Source: Henriciella pelagia
Lineage (GTDB): Bacteria; Pseudomonadota; Alphaproteobacteria; Caulobacterales; Hyphomonadaceae
Direction: 5' to 3'
Length of the DNA stretch: 64,000 bases
Assembly (NCBI RefSeq): GCF_002088945.1
Contig: NZ_NCSU01000007.1
Location: 620,001 to 684,000 of the forward strand
The notes beneath the pieces were generated by a model. The model worked only from the letters and a program-made list of their open reading frames with translations, was not told where the DNA came from and searched no databases. The position numbers were made by a program, and so were the translations under genes. Shown one piece after another: positions 56,101 to 64,000 of this stretch (position 1 is the stretch's first letter; the number at the start of each line of letters is the position of its first letter).

Positions 56101-56464
56101 CAAAGGTGATTTCATTGTCTTCAGTAAAGGTGCCGCGCAGCACAGGCGAGCGGAGCAAAATGTCTGTGACGACCGGCCTGAACAGGCCTGGCCAGTCGAG
56201 CCCGATGCGCGCTTCGCCTGCCTCGAAAGGGACATCTCCCGTCTGAGTGGCCACTTCCACGCCGGTTACGCGGAGACTGGAGAGGCCGAGATCGTTAATT
56301 TTGGCGGTACAAGTCAGTGCCTGTGACTGGCACCATCGTTGCACGGCATATTGCGCGATCTGGATACGAAATAGCCAGGCAAGCACGAGCGATAATACGA
56401 CCAGAAGGGCTACGAGGCCCAGCCAGAACGGCCATTTTCGCCAATTGAGGAGACCGCTTTTCAT
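53180..56464 (-). CDS. YdbH family AsmA-like intermembrane phospholipid transport protein
   Basis: A 1094-residue protein with one N-terminal membrane helix (FWLGLVALLVVLSLVLAWLF) and a long beta-rich periplasmic body, the AsmA-like bridge architecture of TamB, YhdP and YdbH. The C-terminal region contains the conserved dicarboxylate-like DUF3971-type block (VRVFDLPDVKAQGTVTGTFPVEI) and the final VAAESVRNRQSGG. It carries phospholipid between inner and outer membranes. ynbE follows after 69 bases and ydbL after that, the same order as in E. coli. Confidence 0.88.
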   Translation of the reverse strand: MKSGLLNWRKWPFWLGLVALLVVLSLVLAWLFRIQIAQYAVQRWCQSQALTCTAKINDLGLSSLRVTGVEVATQTGDVPFEAGEARIGLDWPGLFRPVVTDILLRSPVLRGTFTEDNEITFGGLEKLASGDSSSDTSPAFEMTNIRIELTTPAGPLVLTGQASGQMPMRVDLQADVEPVRLETGGNRLDIREGNVDLSLIGIKLSGHAEFELAEAAFANLAASDIKLSANMQDGLLPALDWAFSAGTFQRPGLSLSDAEFEGTLALKSPQNDEEISPWLSRIKSGTVEGTVAALSWRETFAEAVSFTLDTARDRSGELGAGYGLIVSGLERPDIAAEELTLSGDFKVDDALSVINAHGDLSVSGARVPGEYRSSLLSRLSLGGPFQAHSDALRAALSAALEEFSGGTGFELTIDESGYWSLVSTRVISAKSADGTSVALTPKPAKPALNIADEGVELAGLVTLDGPRVPKIAMDLTRASLAPDLIIDTGGLTLSPWTADGLTIASEVSELHFERAEGVPRLQTIGELRIRGKLYGQTFGDTRLFGGIEAAGGSSLRVQTFRTRCLGFNTAGIRTGAGYALEPVNLELCPRDGRVVRPIPGGSAGTIDLGKLELPFRGENTSGTLSLQNAVLDWSATRTARLDLKGSEMSLPLTIGEKTLIVASAEPDLALATTNPVSLTASTGASQFSGSLVPADISLDALDLDARLPSTGIEGTASAKGVEVRDRGADPLYVPLRGDLAATFQKGIMQLTGPVTTRPAGQKVADVDLELDILALDGTASVLTPELTFRPRGFQPTALSDRVRGFLSNARGTLKGRADFVIESGKTSGTGWVSADGFGFDTLRLGAVNDVSGRIEFNDIMKLTTPPGQEIRLGQISPGIPLSNGRIRFQLNEGLEATIEDARWPFAGGEIYTGGSSWTIAGTRDVIEITAKSLELAEIVRVFDLPDVKAQGTVTGTFPVEIIGPNTFIRNATLTADSSGGTIAYTGDVADAAAAADDRVSMAFDALKDFRFSVLEIGADGNLSGDILITMRLVGTSPEVLDGAPFAFNIGIDSKLMQLIRTGRSISSSDWLADVAAESVRNRQSGGTGSTPPEQ

Positions 56465-56670
56465 GCCGATCCTGCCTGAAATTTAACACTTTCCGCTGCA
56501 TAATCATGCAAGCGGTGACTTGCACACCCGGTTGTGTAGAAATTAAGACGCTTCAGGGCCGGATTGATTAAACCACTGGCCATATATGGGGCCAGGTCGA
56601 TCAACCGACAGGGGCATTAGCTTGAAGTTTCCCAACGTGTTTGACACGCTGGAAGGCATGGAGGCCCAGT

Positions 56671-58029
56671 TTGAATATTGAGCTATCACGCGGCATGGCC
56701 AGTTTCGCCCTCTTGGGGGTAGCGTCTGCTGCCGTCAGCCTGTCGACATTCTACTTTATAGGACAGGCGCGGAAGGCCGAAGCGCAGCCGGTTGTTCAGG
56801 TCAGCCTGGCGGTTCCGCTTGCGACCACGCTGCTCTCTGCCGATGACATGGACACTGGTCCGGCCATTGTTGCGCGCGATGGAAAACTGAAATCGCGCGA
56901 AACGCTGACGGAGCTCGTCCAGCAGCTGGGCGCTTCGCCGGCCGATGCCAGCCGCGCCTTGCGCGCCGTCTATGACGCCGAGCTGATCGATCCGCGACGG
57001 GTGCGTCCCGGGCTCGAGATCAAGGCCAATTTTTCAGGGCCGGACGAAGCGCAGCTCACCTCGCTTTCCATTTCGAATGAGGCCGGCAGGCAGATCCTTT
57101 CCAAGCGTGTGACGGGCGGCGACTTCATCCCTGTCGTCCTCAGCGCGCAGACCCGGCCGGTTGCCCGTCGCATCTCGGCGACGATTGACACCAGCATCTA
57201 TGAGGCCGCCCTTGCGCAGGGTGCCCGCGACCAGCAAGTCGTCGATTTTGCCAGGATTTTCGGCTACGACCTCGACTTCCAGCGCGATATCCATCCGGGC
57301 GACAGTTTCGAGATGGTGTATGAGGAAATGGTGGACGAGCGCGGAAATCGCGTTCGCACGGGCGAAGTCCTCTACGCTGCCATCAATGGCAAGTCGCTGA
57401 AAAAGGGCTACTACCAGTTCACACCGTCCGATGATGGCGTGATGGATTACTTCGACAAGAATGGCGAAGCGGCCACAAAATTCCTCATGAAGACGCCGAT
57501 CAACGGGGCGCGCCTGTCATCAAGCTTTGGATATCGCCGCCATCCGATCTCCGGATACAACAAGCTGCACAAGGGCACCGACTTTGCGGCCCCGACCGGG
57601 ACGCCTGTCTATGCGGCCGGACATGGCACGATTGAGCGCGCAAACCGCTATGGTGGCTATGGCAATTATGTTCGCATCAGGCACGCGAATGGGTATTCGA
57701 CGGCGTATGCCCACCTGTCACGCTTCGGCAAGTACAAGACGGGCCAGCGTGTTCGCCAGGGCGACATTATCGGTTATGTCGGATCCACGGGGGCGTCGAC
57801 CGGTCCGCACCTGCATTATGAGGTCCTCGTCCGCGGCAAGCCGGTTAATGCGATGACGCTCGACTTGCCGACGGGGCGAAAGCTCGCCGATACGCCGGAG
57901 ATCATGGAAGACTTCCTTCAGCGCCGTGGCGAAATCGATGCGCTGGGCATGCCTCAGGCCGAGGTGGAACTGGTCTCTGATCAGGGCTCTTATCCGGTCG
58001 ACACCGTCGCGGTACCGCCTGCACCCTGA
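56671..58029 (+). CDS. M23 family metallopeptidase (LytM/OPG-type cell-wall hydrolase)
   Basis: A 452-residue envelope protein. It has one N-terminal membrane helix (GMASFALLGVASAAVSLSTFYFI), a middle region with LysM-like/OapA features (LTELVQQLGASPADASRAL, IHPGDSFEMVYEE) and a C-terminal M23 domain: FGYRRHPISGYNKLHKGTDFAA (first His/Asp), HANGYSTAYAHLSRF and TGPHLHYEVL (HxH). These enzymes cleave cross-links or activate amidases. The start TTG at 56671 has GGAGG six bases upstream; another TTG at 56641 and ATG inside the gene are possible. A bidirectional terminator follows. Confidence 0.88.
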   Translation: MNIELSRGMASFALLGVASAAVSLSTFYFIGQARKAEAQPVVQVSLAVPLATTLLSADDMDTGPAIVARDGKLKSRETLTELVQQLGASPADASRALRAVYDAELIDPRRVRPGLEIKANFSGPDEAQLTSLSISNEAGRQILSKRVTGGDFIPVVLSAQTRPVARRISATIDTSIYEAALAQGARDQQVVDFARIFGYDLDFQRDIHPGDSFEMVYEEMVDERGNRVRTGEVLYAAINGKSLKKGYYQFTPSDDGVMDYFDKNGEAATKFLMKTPINGARLSSSFGYRRHPISGYNKLHKGTDFAAPTGTPVYAAGHGTIERANRYGGYGNYVRIRHANGYSTAYAHLSRFGKYKTGQRVRQGDIIGYVGSTGASTGPHLHYEVLVRGKPVNAMTLDLPTGRKLADTPEIMEDFLQRRGEIDALGMPQAEVELVSDQGSYPVDTVAVPPAP

Positions 58030-58060
58030 ATCTGACGCTCGTGCTTCTAAAGCAAATGCA

Positions 58061-58097
58061 AAAAAGCCCCGGCCGTCTTTTCTGGCCAGGGCTTTTT
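58061..58097. terminator. bidirectional terminator between the M23 and UrcA genes
   Basis: AAAAAGCCC (58061-58069) and GGGCTTTTT (58089-58097) pair, with GGCC/GGCC inside. T-runs flank it on both strands, suiting the convergent genes on either side. Confidence 0.85.
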
Positions 58098-58127
58098 CAT
58101 TTGAGCCTTTTGAGGTCGCGAGGGACC

Positions 58128-58475
58128 TTAAAGTCCGGCGAGCTGGATACGGTCAGAGACCGTTTCAACAAAAAGCTCGGAATTGGAATATGCCGCGGTC
58201 AGTTCCGGATCGGCGATCTGGTTGACGGCCTGGAACAGAATGTCCTGTGCGCAGACTTCGTCGACCACGAGACCGATAGAAACGCCGGAAACCTTGCGGC
58301 AATTGGCGGCCGCCTGCTTTTCAAGGCTGGCGAGGACTTCGGTCGCACCTTCCTGCGAGTCGAGCAAGGTGGTGTCGAAGGTGAGCGTGGCGTTCACTTC
58401 GGTAAATTCTTCAGCGTGTGCAACACCGCCAAAGATGGAGAGAGCGAACAGGATGGAGGAAACGCGCTTTTTCAT
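58128..58475 (-). CDS. UrcA-family exported protein
   Basis: A 115-residue exported protein (signal MKKRVSSILFALSIFGGVAHA). The mature region fits the UrcA pattern: FTEVNATLTFDTTLLDSQEGATEVLASLEKQAAANCRKVSG ... DEVCAQDILFQAVNQIADPELTAAY, with two Cys likely forming a disulfide. UrcA was named in Caulobacter as uranium responsive; general role unknown. A long regulatory region lies upstream. Confidence 0.75.
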   Translation of the reverse strand: MKKRVSSILFALSIFGGVAHAEEFTEVNATLTFDTTLLDSQEGATEVLASLEKQAAANCRKVSGVSIGLVVDEVCAQDILFQAVNQIADPELTAAYSNSELFVETVSDRIQLAGL

Positions 58476-58904
58476 TGGAAAAGCCTTTCAATATTTGGTT
58501 GTGCGGGTCGTTGCCCGTCCCCAATGCCCCGCGCTCTTCGCGGGTGCAGCATAGATATCTCGCGACTGCGGCATGCTAGCAAGCATGATATGGGATAATT
58601 GATATGCAAAAACGCATAAATTTGGCGCAGCCAACGCTCAGAAAATGCGCGTTTATGAGCGCATCATGGGTTCCGTTCCAGCACAATTTGCGACGCGTCG
58701 AACAGTACGTTTATCCATACAATTCAGAGCTCTAGTGGTGGGCGTAAGCGCGTCAAGCAGCTGTCGGTGATACGTTGAACACCCCACGGCGCGTGACGCC
58801 CGCAACCGGCTCAGTCTTTCGCCGTCTGGCGATCATCATCGTTGCATTGGATATTCCACCCGATGTCCGCGACCGGGGGTCTGCGGAGACGCTATCGGTC
58901 CTTG
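58476..58904. other. 430-base intergenic region upstream of the UrcA gene
   Basis: No gene is seen on either strand. It holds a hairpin CCCGCG-CTCTT-CGCGGG (58529-58545) in the UrcA leader, then inverted repeats CATGCT-AGCA-AGCATG (58572-58587), ATGC-AAAAAC-GCAT (about 58604-58617) and ATGCGC-N8-GCGCAT (about 58643-58662). These are candidate operator or stability elements. The right-hand 250 bases show nothing I can support. Confidence 0.6.
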
Positions 58905-58939
58905 GAAAAAATCACCCGGCGCGGTGAGGCGCCGGGTGA
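58905..58939 (-). terminator. rho-independent terminator of clpB
   Basis: TCACCCGGCGC (58912-58922) pairs with GCGCCGGGTGA (58929-58939); on the minus strand six T follow. It stands 17 bases after the clpB stop. Confidence 0.9.
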
Positions 58940-58955
58940 GCCTGGGAAAGAGTGT

Positions 58956-61583
58956 CTAGTTCAGCGCTGCAGCGCCTTTGGCAAAATTATTGGGCACGCC
59001 ATTGATCGACAGGATATTGCCTTCGACGTCGATCTCGACCGTGCTGTTGTCGGCGACCTTGCCCTCAAGGACCAGCCGGGCCAGCGGATCCTGCAGCTCC
59101 TTCTGGATGACGCGTTTCAGGGGGCGCGCGCCATAGACCGGGTCGTAACCCCGCTCGGCAAGCCAGGTCCGGGCCGCCTCCGACAGCTCGACCTTGATCT
59201 TGCGTTCGGCAAGCAACTTCGACAGGCGATCCATCTGGATATCGACGATATAGTCGATCTCACCGCGGCCGAGCCGCTTGAAGAAGACGATCTCGTCGAT
59301 CCGGTTGATGAATTCCGGACGGAAATGACCCCGCACCGCCATCATCACCGCTTCGCGCTGGGCTTCGCTGATCTCGCCGGCGTCTCCACTGGCAAGGGCC
59401 TCGGCGCCAAGGTTTGACGTCATGATGATGATCGTGTTGCGGAAGTCGACCGTCCGCCCATGGCCGTCGGTGAGCCGTCCGTCATCCAGTACCTGAAGCA
59501 GGGTATTGAAAAGGTCCGGATGGGCCTTCTCCACTTCGTCAAAGAGGACAACCTGATAAGGCCGCCGGCGGACCGCTTCCGTGAGCACGCCGCCTTCCTC
59601 ATAGCCGACATAGCCGGGAGGTGCGCCAATGAGGCGGGCGACCGAGTGCTTCTCCTGAAATTCCGACATGTCGAGGCGTAGCACGGCCGAGTCGTCGTCG
59701 AACATGAATTCGGCGAGCGCCTTGGTCAGCTCCGTCTTGCCGACACCGGTCGGGCCGATGAACAGGAAAGAGCCGATCGGGCGATGCGGATCCTGCAGGC
59801 CGGCCCGGGCGCGGCGGACCGCGTTCGAAACGGCTGACAGGGCTTCGTCCTGGCCCACGACACGCTCCATGAGTTTGTTTTCCATACTCAGAAGCTTCTC
59901 GCGTTCGCCTTCCATCATCTTGTCGACAGGAATTCCCGTCCATTTGGAAACGACGGCGGCAATATGCTCAGGTCGCACCACTTCGGAAACGAGGCCGGGG
60001 GTAGCATCGCCCTCGTCACTTTCTGAGGCTTCGACAGCGGCAATCTGCGCTTCGAGCTTCGGAATGACCGCATATTTCAGCTCGGAAGCGCGCGAGAGGT
60101 CACCTCGGCGCTGGGCTTCGGCCATTTCGGCATGTGCCCGGTCGAGCTCTTCCTTGGCGGAGGCCGCGCCCTTCAACTTCTCTTTCTCGGCCGCCCAGGC
60201 TGTCGTCAGCTCGTCCGACTGCGCCTGGAGCGCGTCAATCTCGCTTTCGATATTCTCAAGACGGTCTCTGGACGCCTGGTCCTTTTCCTTTTTCAGGGCC
60301 TCGGCTTCGATGCGAAGCTGCAGCAGCCGCCGGTCGATCTCGTCCAGCTCCTCGGGCTTGGAGTCAACCTGCATCCGCAAACGGGAGGCTGCTTCATCCA
60401 TCAGGTCGATGGCCTTGTCCGGCAGGAAACGGTCCGTGATGTAGCGATTGGACAGGCTGGCGGCCGAGACGATAGCTGCGTCTGAAACTCGAACGCCGTG
60501 ATGGGCTTCATAACGGCCTTTCAGGCCGCGCAGGATGGACACTGTATCCTCCACGGTCGGTTCGTCGATATAGACGGCCATGAAACGACGTGCGAGCGCC
60601 GGGTCGCCCTCAACATATTTGCGGTACTCATCCAGGGTCGTTGCGCCAACACAGTGCAGTTCGCCGCGTGCCAGGGCCGGCTTCAGCAGGTTCGACGCAT
60701 CCATCGCGCCATCGGTCTTGCCGGCACCGACCAGGGTGTGCATCTCGTCAATGAAGAGCACCACGCCGCCTTCGGCCTGTTCAATCTCCTTGATCACCGC
60801 TTTCAGCCGTTCTTCGAACTCACCGCGGAACTTCGCGCCTGCGATCAATGCACCCATATCAAGGGCAAGCAGGCGCTTGTCCTTCAGGCTCTCGGGTACA
60901 TCGCCATTGATGATGCGCAAGGCGAGCCCTTCGGCGATGGCCGTCTTGCCGACGCCGGGTTCACCGATAAGGACAGGATTGTTCTTCGACCGGCGGGACA
61001 GGACCTGGATGGTGCGACGGATTTCCTCGTCGCGTCCAATAACTGGATCGAGCTTGCCTGAGCGCGCATCAGCGGTCAGGTCGCGCGTGTATTTCTTCAG
61101 CGCTTCATAGCCTTCTTCGGCGTTCTCAGTGTCGGCTGTGCGGCCCTGGCGTAGTTGTGTGACAGCCGCTTCGAGGCCGGACTGGTCGACGCCGCCGGCT
61201 TTGAGTGCTTCCTGGACCTTCGAGCCGGAGAGTCCGGCCATCGCAGCCAGCAAGCGCTCGACAGTAATATAGCTGTCGCCAGCTTTCCGGGAGGCCGCTT
61301 CGGCGTCTGCAAACAGTTTTGCTGTCTTCTGATCAAGGCGCAGGCCCGCATCGCCTCCGGAGACAGAAGGCTGGCCGCGCAGGGCTTCATCGGTTTTCTG
61401 CTGCACAATTTCCGGATTACCACCAGCAGCGCGGATGAGATTCGCGGCCATGCGGTCACGATCTTCCAGCAGGGCTTTCAGGATATGTTCAGGCAGGAAA
61501 ATCTGGTGGCCCGCAGCGAGTGCGCCAGTCTGGGCCGTCTGAATTACGCTTCGCGCACGTTCGGTATAAGTGTCAAAATTCAT
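58956..61583 (-). CDS. clpB: ClpB disaggregase
   Basis: An 875-residue Hsp100 ATPase. The N-domain starts [20 protein letters not shown]1 has Walker [17 protein letters not shown] and [12 protein letters not shown], the coiled-coil middle domain spans about residues 400-530, and NBD2 has [28 protein letters not shown] and [10 protein letters not shown]. It extracts proteins from aggregates with DnaK. rpoH lies upstream on the same strand, separated by a terminator, so it should have its own heat-shock promoter in 61584-61708, where I could not see a clear sigma-32 match. Confidence 0.97.
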   Translation of the reverse strand: MNFDTYTERARSVIQTAQTGALAAGHQIFLPEHILKALLEDRDRMAANLIRAAGGNPEIVQQKTDEALRGQPSVSGGDAGLRLDQKTAKLFADAEAASRKAGDSYITVERLLAAMAGLSGSKVQEALKAGGVDQSGLEAAVTQLRQGRTADTENAEEGYEALKKYTRDLTADARSGKLDPVIGRDEEIRRTIQVLSRRSKNNPVLIGEPGVGKTAIAEGLALRIINGDVPESLKDKRLLALDMGALIAGAKFRGEFEERLKAVIKEIEQAEGGVVLFIDEMHTLVGAGKTDGAMDASNLLKPALARGELHCVGATTLDEYRKYVEGDPALARRFMAVYIDEPTVEDTVSILRGLKGRYEAHHGVRVSDAAIVSAASLSNRYITDRFLPDKAIDLMDEAASRLRMQVDSKPEELDEIDRRLLQLRIEAEALKKEKDQASRDRLENIESEIDALQAQSDELTTAWAAEKEKLKGAASAKEELDRAHAEMAEAQRRGDLSRASELKYAVIPKLEAQIAAVEASESDEGDATPGLVSEVVRPEHIAAVVSKWTGIPVDKMMEGEREKLLSMENKLMERVVGQDEALSAVSNAVRRARAGLQDPHRPIGSFLFIGPTGVGKTELTKALAEFMFDDDSAVLRLDMSEFQEKHSVARLIGAPPGYVGYEEGGVLTEAVRRRPYQVVLFDEVEKAHPDLFNTLLQVLDDGRLTDGHGRTVDFRNTIIIMTSNLGAEALASGDAGEISEAQREAVMMAVRGHFRPEFINRIDEIVFFKRLGRGEIDYIVDIQMDRLSKLLAERKIKVELSEAARTWLAERGYDPVYGARPLKRVIQKELQDPLARLVLEGKVADNSTVEIDVEGNILSINGVPNNFAKGAAALN

Positions 61584-61708
61584 GTCTATCCCCTTTCAAA
61601 GGCAGATTTCATATCGAAAGGCCGGGCCAGTATGGCTGCGCCCAACCGGGTATTGTCATTGAAGGCCCCGCTCAGCGGCGGCCTGTCTCAGACGGATATG
61701 GGTATCGT

Positions 61709-61742
61709 TAAAAGGGGCTGCAAGATGACTTGCAGCCCCTTC
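61709..61742 (-). terminator. rho-independent terminator of rpoH
   Basis: AAGGGGCTGCAAG (61712-61724) and CTTGCAGCCCCTT (61729-61741) form a 13-bp stem with a four-base loop; on the minus strand TTTT follows. It ends 22 bases after the rpoH stop. Confidence 0.9.
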
Positions 61743-61763
61743 TGTCGGCCGGAGAGGGAGGGG

Positions 61764-62648
61764 CTAGCCGACAGGTATCAGACCGGTCTCTTCGGGGTCG
61801 CCCACCATGGAAACCAGTGCATTGCGAAGCTTGCCGAGCGCCTGATGTTCAATCTGGCGGACCCGCTCCTTGGAGATGCCAAGACGTTTGCCGAGTACTT
61901 CCAGCGTGACGGTGTCATCGGTCAGGCGGCGTTCGCGGATGATGAGATTCTCCCGCTCGGTCAGCGTTCGCAGGGCTTCAGCGATCCATTGCTTGCGGCG
62001 TTCGCCGTCCCGGCTTGCCATGACGCGGTCCTCGGTGACGGAATTTTCGTCTTCCAGCAGGTCCTGCCACTGGGCTTCGCTATCGGTGCTGAGCGGCGCA
62101 TTGAGCGAACGGTCGGATGCTGACAGGCGCGAAGCCATCGTCTCGACCTCGCGCTCCTTGACGCCGAGATGTGTTGCGATCCAGGTCTTGTTCTCCGGCG
62201 TCAATGTGCCATCGCCAGTATCATCAATCTTCGCGCGCAAACGCTTGAGGTTAAAGAAGAGGGATTTTTGCGCAGCGGTGGTGCCAGTGCGGACGATCGA
62301 CCAGTTGCGAAGGACAAAGTCCTGGATGGATGAGCGTATCCACCAGGAAGCATAGGTCGAGAAACGAACTTCGCGGTCTGGATCAAATCGGGCAGCGGCC
62401 TGCATCAGGCCGACATTGCCTTCCTGCACCAGGTCCGGAAGGGCAAGGCCATAATGACGGAACTTTGACGCCATGGAGATGACAAGGCGCATATAGGCGC
62501 TGGTCAGCTCGTGCAGCGCCTCTTCATCGCGGTCATCACGCCACCGGAGGGCAAGGTCGTGCTCATGCTCGGCGCTGAGCATTGGTTTGTTCATGGCCTT
62601 TCGGACGAAACGACGGTCTGCGTTTTCCGAGGTTCGGGATGTGGCCAT
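61764..62648 (-). CDS. rpoH: RpoH, heat-shock sigma factor (sigma-32)
   Basis: A 294-residue group 3/4-type sigma factor. Region 2 is MRLVISMASKFRHYGLALPDLVQEGNVGLMQAAARFDP ... RFSTYASWWIRSSIQDFVLRNW, and the sigma-32-specific RpoH box is QKSLFFNLKRLRAK. Region 4 ends LGISKERVRQIEHQALGKL. It directs transcription of heat-shock genes, including clpB downstream. GGGAG precedes the ATG. Alphaproteobacteria often have more than one rpoH; I see only this one here. Confidence 0.95.
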   Translation of the reverse strand: MATSRTSENADRRFVRKAMNKPMLSAEHEHDLALRWRDDRDEEALHELTSAYMRLVISMASKFRHYGLALPDLVQEGNVGLMQAAARFDPDREVRFSTYASWWIRSSIQDFVLRNWSIVRTGTTAAQKSLFFNLKRLRAKIDDTGDGTLTPENKTWIATHLGVKEREVETMASRLSASDRSLNAPLSTDSEAQWQDLLEDENSVTEDRVMASRDGERRKQWIAEALRTLTERENLIIRERRLTDDTVTLEVLGKRLGISKERVRQIEHQALGKLRNALVSMVGDPEETGLIPVG

Positions 62649-62744
62649 GTTTTTGCTCCCAACTTGCGCACTTGCTTTACCGCTTTTACGCGAGAGCCCG
62701 CCTGGTGGATCACTGGCCTCAACAATTTTTCAGAAACTACAAAG

Positions 62745-62773
62745 AAAAAGCCCCGCCGGTGAGGCAGGGCTTT
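62745..62773 (-). terminator. rho-independent terminator of carD
   Basis: AAAGCCC (62747-62753) pairs with GGGCTTT (62767-62773), with CC/GG inside and a GGTGA loop; on the minus strand TTTTTC follows. It lies 29 bases after the carD stop. Confidence 0.82.
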
Positions 62774-62801
62774 CCTTCAGTCTGTTGTCTCTAGTCTTCG
62801 A

Positions 62802-63329
62802 CTAGGCCGCTTTTTTTTTGGCCAGCGACTTGGCAAGACGTTCCATTGCAGTGTCGTGATCGGTGTTCTCGACAGCAGCCAGTTCGCGGGCCATCCGGTC
62901 GAGCGCACTCTCGTAAAGCTGGCGCTCGGAATAGGACTGCTCAGGCTGGTCGTCGCCGCGGTGAAGGTCGCGGACGACTTCGGCGATGGAGATCAGGTTG
63001 CCGGAATTGATCTTGGCTTCGTATTCCTGTGCGCGGCGCGACCACATGGTGCGCTTGATGCGGGCCTTGCCGCCAAGCGTCTTCAGCGCATCGTCGACGA
63101 GTTTCGAGCCGGCCAGAGAACGCATGCCGGAGGCTTCGGCGCGGTTGGTCGGAACGCGAAGGATCATCTTGTCCTGATCGAATGAGACGACATAGACTTC
63201 AAGTGACATTCCAGCGACGGTCTGCTTCTCAATCGCCGTGATCTTGCCAACACCATGTGCCGGATAGACGACGGACTGACCGACCTCAAACGTGAGTTCC
63301 TGAGTATCACCCTGTGCCTTGGTTGCCAT
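62802..63329 (-). CDS. CarD/CdnL-family RNA polymerase-binding regulator
   Basis: A 175-residue CdnL. The RNAP-interacting Tudor-like domain is FEVGQSVVYPAHGVGKITAIE (about 12-32) and the DNA-binding helical domain contains KARIKRTMWSRRAQEYEAKINSGNLISIAEVVRDLHR. It stabilises open complexes at rRNA and other promoters. ATG at 63329 is chosen; TTG codons to 63356 are in frame. A poly-Lys-Ala C-terminus (AKSLAKKKAA) is typical. It is 155 bases from fdxA. Confidence 0.94.
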   Translation of the reverse strand: MATKAQGDTQELTFEVGQSVVYPAHGVGKITAIEKQTVAGMSLEVYVVSFDQDKMILRVPTNRAEASGMRSLAGSKLVDDALKTLGGKARIKRTMWSRRAQEYEAKINSGNLISIAEVVRDLHRGDDQPEQSYSERQLYESALDRMARELAAVENTDHDTAMERLAKSLAKKKAA

Positions 63330-63483
63330 GTTCCTGATTGCCTTTCTACGCAACAAGAGCCCGCTTCCCCCGGTGACAGATAAAGTCGGTCCGGAGATGT
63401 AAGCAGGCTCCCTATAAGTTTGACTGTAAATATATATCAGAAAAACGACTATTTAACAACTGTGCCGTGACACGGGTCGATTG

Positions 63484-63825
63484 TCAGTCGCCTTCGCCTG
63501 GCTTTTCGCTGAAATACTTTTCAAGCTTTCCGGTCTCTTGCGCGAACGCTTCGCGGTCGGCCGGAGGCTCCTTCATGCGGGTAATATTTGGCCATATCTT
63601 GGCGTACTCAGTATTGAGTTTCAGCCATTTGGAGTCCGGGTCGTCTTCGGTGTCGGGCTTGATCGCCTCGACAGGGCATTCCGGCTCGCACACGCCGCAA
63701 TCGATGCACTCATCCGGGTGGATGACGAGCATGTTCTCGCCCTCATAGAAGCAGTCGACCGGACAAACCTCGACACAATCCATGTATTTGCAGCGGATGC
63801 AGGCGTCGACAACGATATAGGTCAT
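63484..63825 (-). CDS. fdxA: FdxA, seven-iron ferredoxin
   Basis: A 113-residue ferredoxin of the Azotobacter FdI type. By alignment the [3Fe-4S] ligands are Cys 9, 17 and 50 and the [4Fe-4S] ligands Cys 21, 40, 43 and 46; extra Cys 12 and 25 are as usual. It is an electron carrier of unassigned partner, commonly encoded next to carD in alphaproteobacteria, as here. The AT-rich 63357-63483 gap upstream of carD holds the carD promoter. Confidence 0.95.
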   Translation of the reverse strand: MTYIVVDACIRCKYMDCVEVCPVDCFYEGENMLVIHPDECIDCGVCEPECPVEAIKPDTEDDPDSKWLKLNTEYAKIWPNITRMKEPPADREAFAQETGKLEKYFSEKPGEGD

Positions 63826-63889
63826 TCAGAATTCCGGGAGGCTGTTGATTTGACAGGCTGCATTTGGAGGGGATCGACGTTCAAGTCAA

Positions 63890-64000
63890 TCACCGCGGCT
63901 GGCGCGATTCAGCGCGGCGGCGCGCCTGGGCCCGCCTGATGTCGTCCACATGCAGGAGGCTGGCAACGTGCCGGATGAAGGCTTCCTCGAACTTGCAGGC
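63890..64000 (-). CDS. C-terminal fragment of an unidentified gene (truncated by window edge)
   Basis: On the minus strand a frame open at base 64000 runs 36 codons to a TGA at 63890. It encodes FEEAFIRHVASLLHVDDIRR and then an Arg/Ala-rich end (AQARRRAESRQPR). It resembles a helical C-terminus with a basic tail but I cannot identify it. In this gene order an RNA-binding S4 or helicase gene is often next to fdxA; the fragment is too short to test that. Confidence 0.45.
   Translation of the reverse strand, partial: ACKFEEAFIRHVASLLHVDDIRRAQARRRAESRQPR

Noticed and set aside
61584-61708. A sigma-32 promoter for clpB
   Set aside because: CCTTCAATGACAATACCC is the nearest sequence, but it lacks the CTTG core, so I do not call it.

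Overview
This window is chromosomal DNA of a high-GC alphaproteobacterium, most likely Caulobacterales and probably Hyphomonadaceae (a Hyphomonas/Henriciella/Hirschia-like relative). The evidence is the combination of GapR, ChpT with a CheY/CheR pair, MmcB behind a GTTC-N7-GTTC LexA box, alphaproteobacterial Mic60 inside a hem cluster, a priA-atpHAGDC order, AddAB instead of RecBCD, a UrcA-family protein and a CYP153 operon. The genus is inference. Almost all the DNA is coding. I see no prophage, transposase or CRISPR array.

Layout. 1-8.1 kb: a tight minus-strand run tsaE-amgK-murU-addB-addA (addA runs off the left edge), preceded by a PLP-dependent sulfur-amino-acid-type enzyme. 9.3-13.7 kb: a plus-strand CYP153 alkane-hydroxylase operon (P450, TetR regulator, ferredoxin reductase, 2Fe-2S ferredoxin, thioesterase) with a palindromic operator over its likely promoter. 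13.7-15.2 kb: a lipoprotein and an enoyl-CoA hydratase. 15.2-23.4 kb: F1 ATP synthase operon atpH-A-G-D-C and priA. Here AtpD carries a 122-residue N-terminal extension with two CxxC pairs, and a small membrane-protein gene sits between two copies of the priA 3' end. 23.5-28.3 kb: xerC, DUF202, DMT transporter, SDR, gapR, msrB. 28.3-29.6 kb: a 27-bp perfect inverted repeat and a LexA-controlled pair, mmcB plus an unknown protein with a beta-clamp-binding-type motif. 29.7-33 kb: BI-1 protein, aldo/keto reductase, DUF2853, ThpR, tRNA-Thr(CGT). 33-40 kb: hemC-hemD-mic60-hemY, a GH5 lipoprotein, tsaD. 40-49 kb: TetR, carbonic anhydrase, LysE, pyrophosphatase, several envelope proteins, Hsp20, a GST-like protein, a glycosyltransferase and rimM. 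49-56.5 kb: a beta/gamma-crystallin protein, cheR-cheY-chpT, then ydbH-ynbE-ydbL plus a fourth small membrane gene. 56.6-64 kb: M23 peptidase, UrcA, clpB, rpoH, carD, fdxA and the tail of an unidentified gene.

How it fits together. Much of the window is housekeeping: energy (ATP synthase), replication and repair (PriA, AddAB, XerC, MmcB), tRNA modification (TsaD and TsaE at separate loci), heme synthesis, heat shock (RpoH, ClpB, Hsp20) and cell-cycle control (ChpT, GapR). The accessory part is the CYP153 operon. The observations I would follow first are the AtpD N-terminal fusion with a second internal ribosome binding site, the SOS-controlled mmcB/clamp-motif pair, the priA 3'-end duplication flanking a foreign-looking gene, and the dispersed TTCGACTTCGCTCA repeats.
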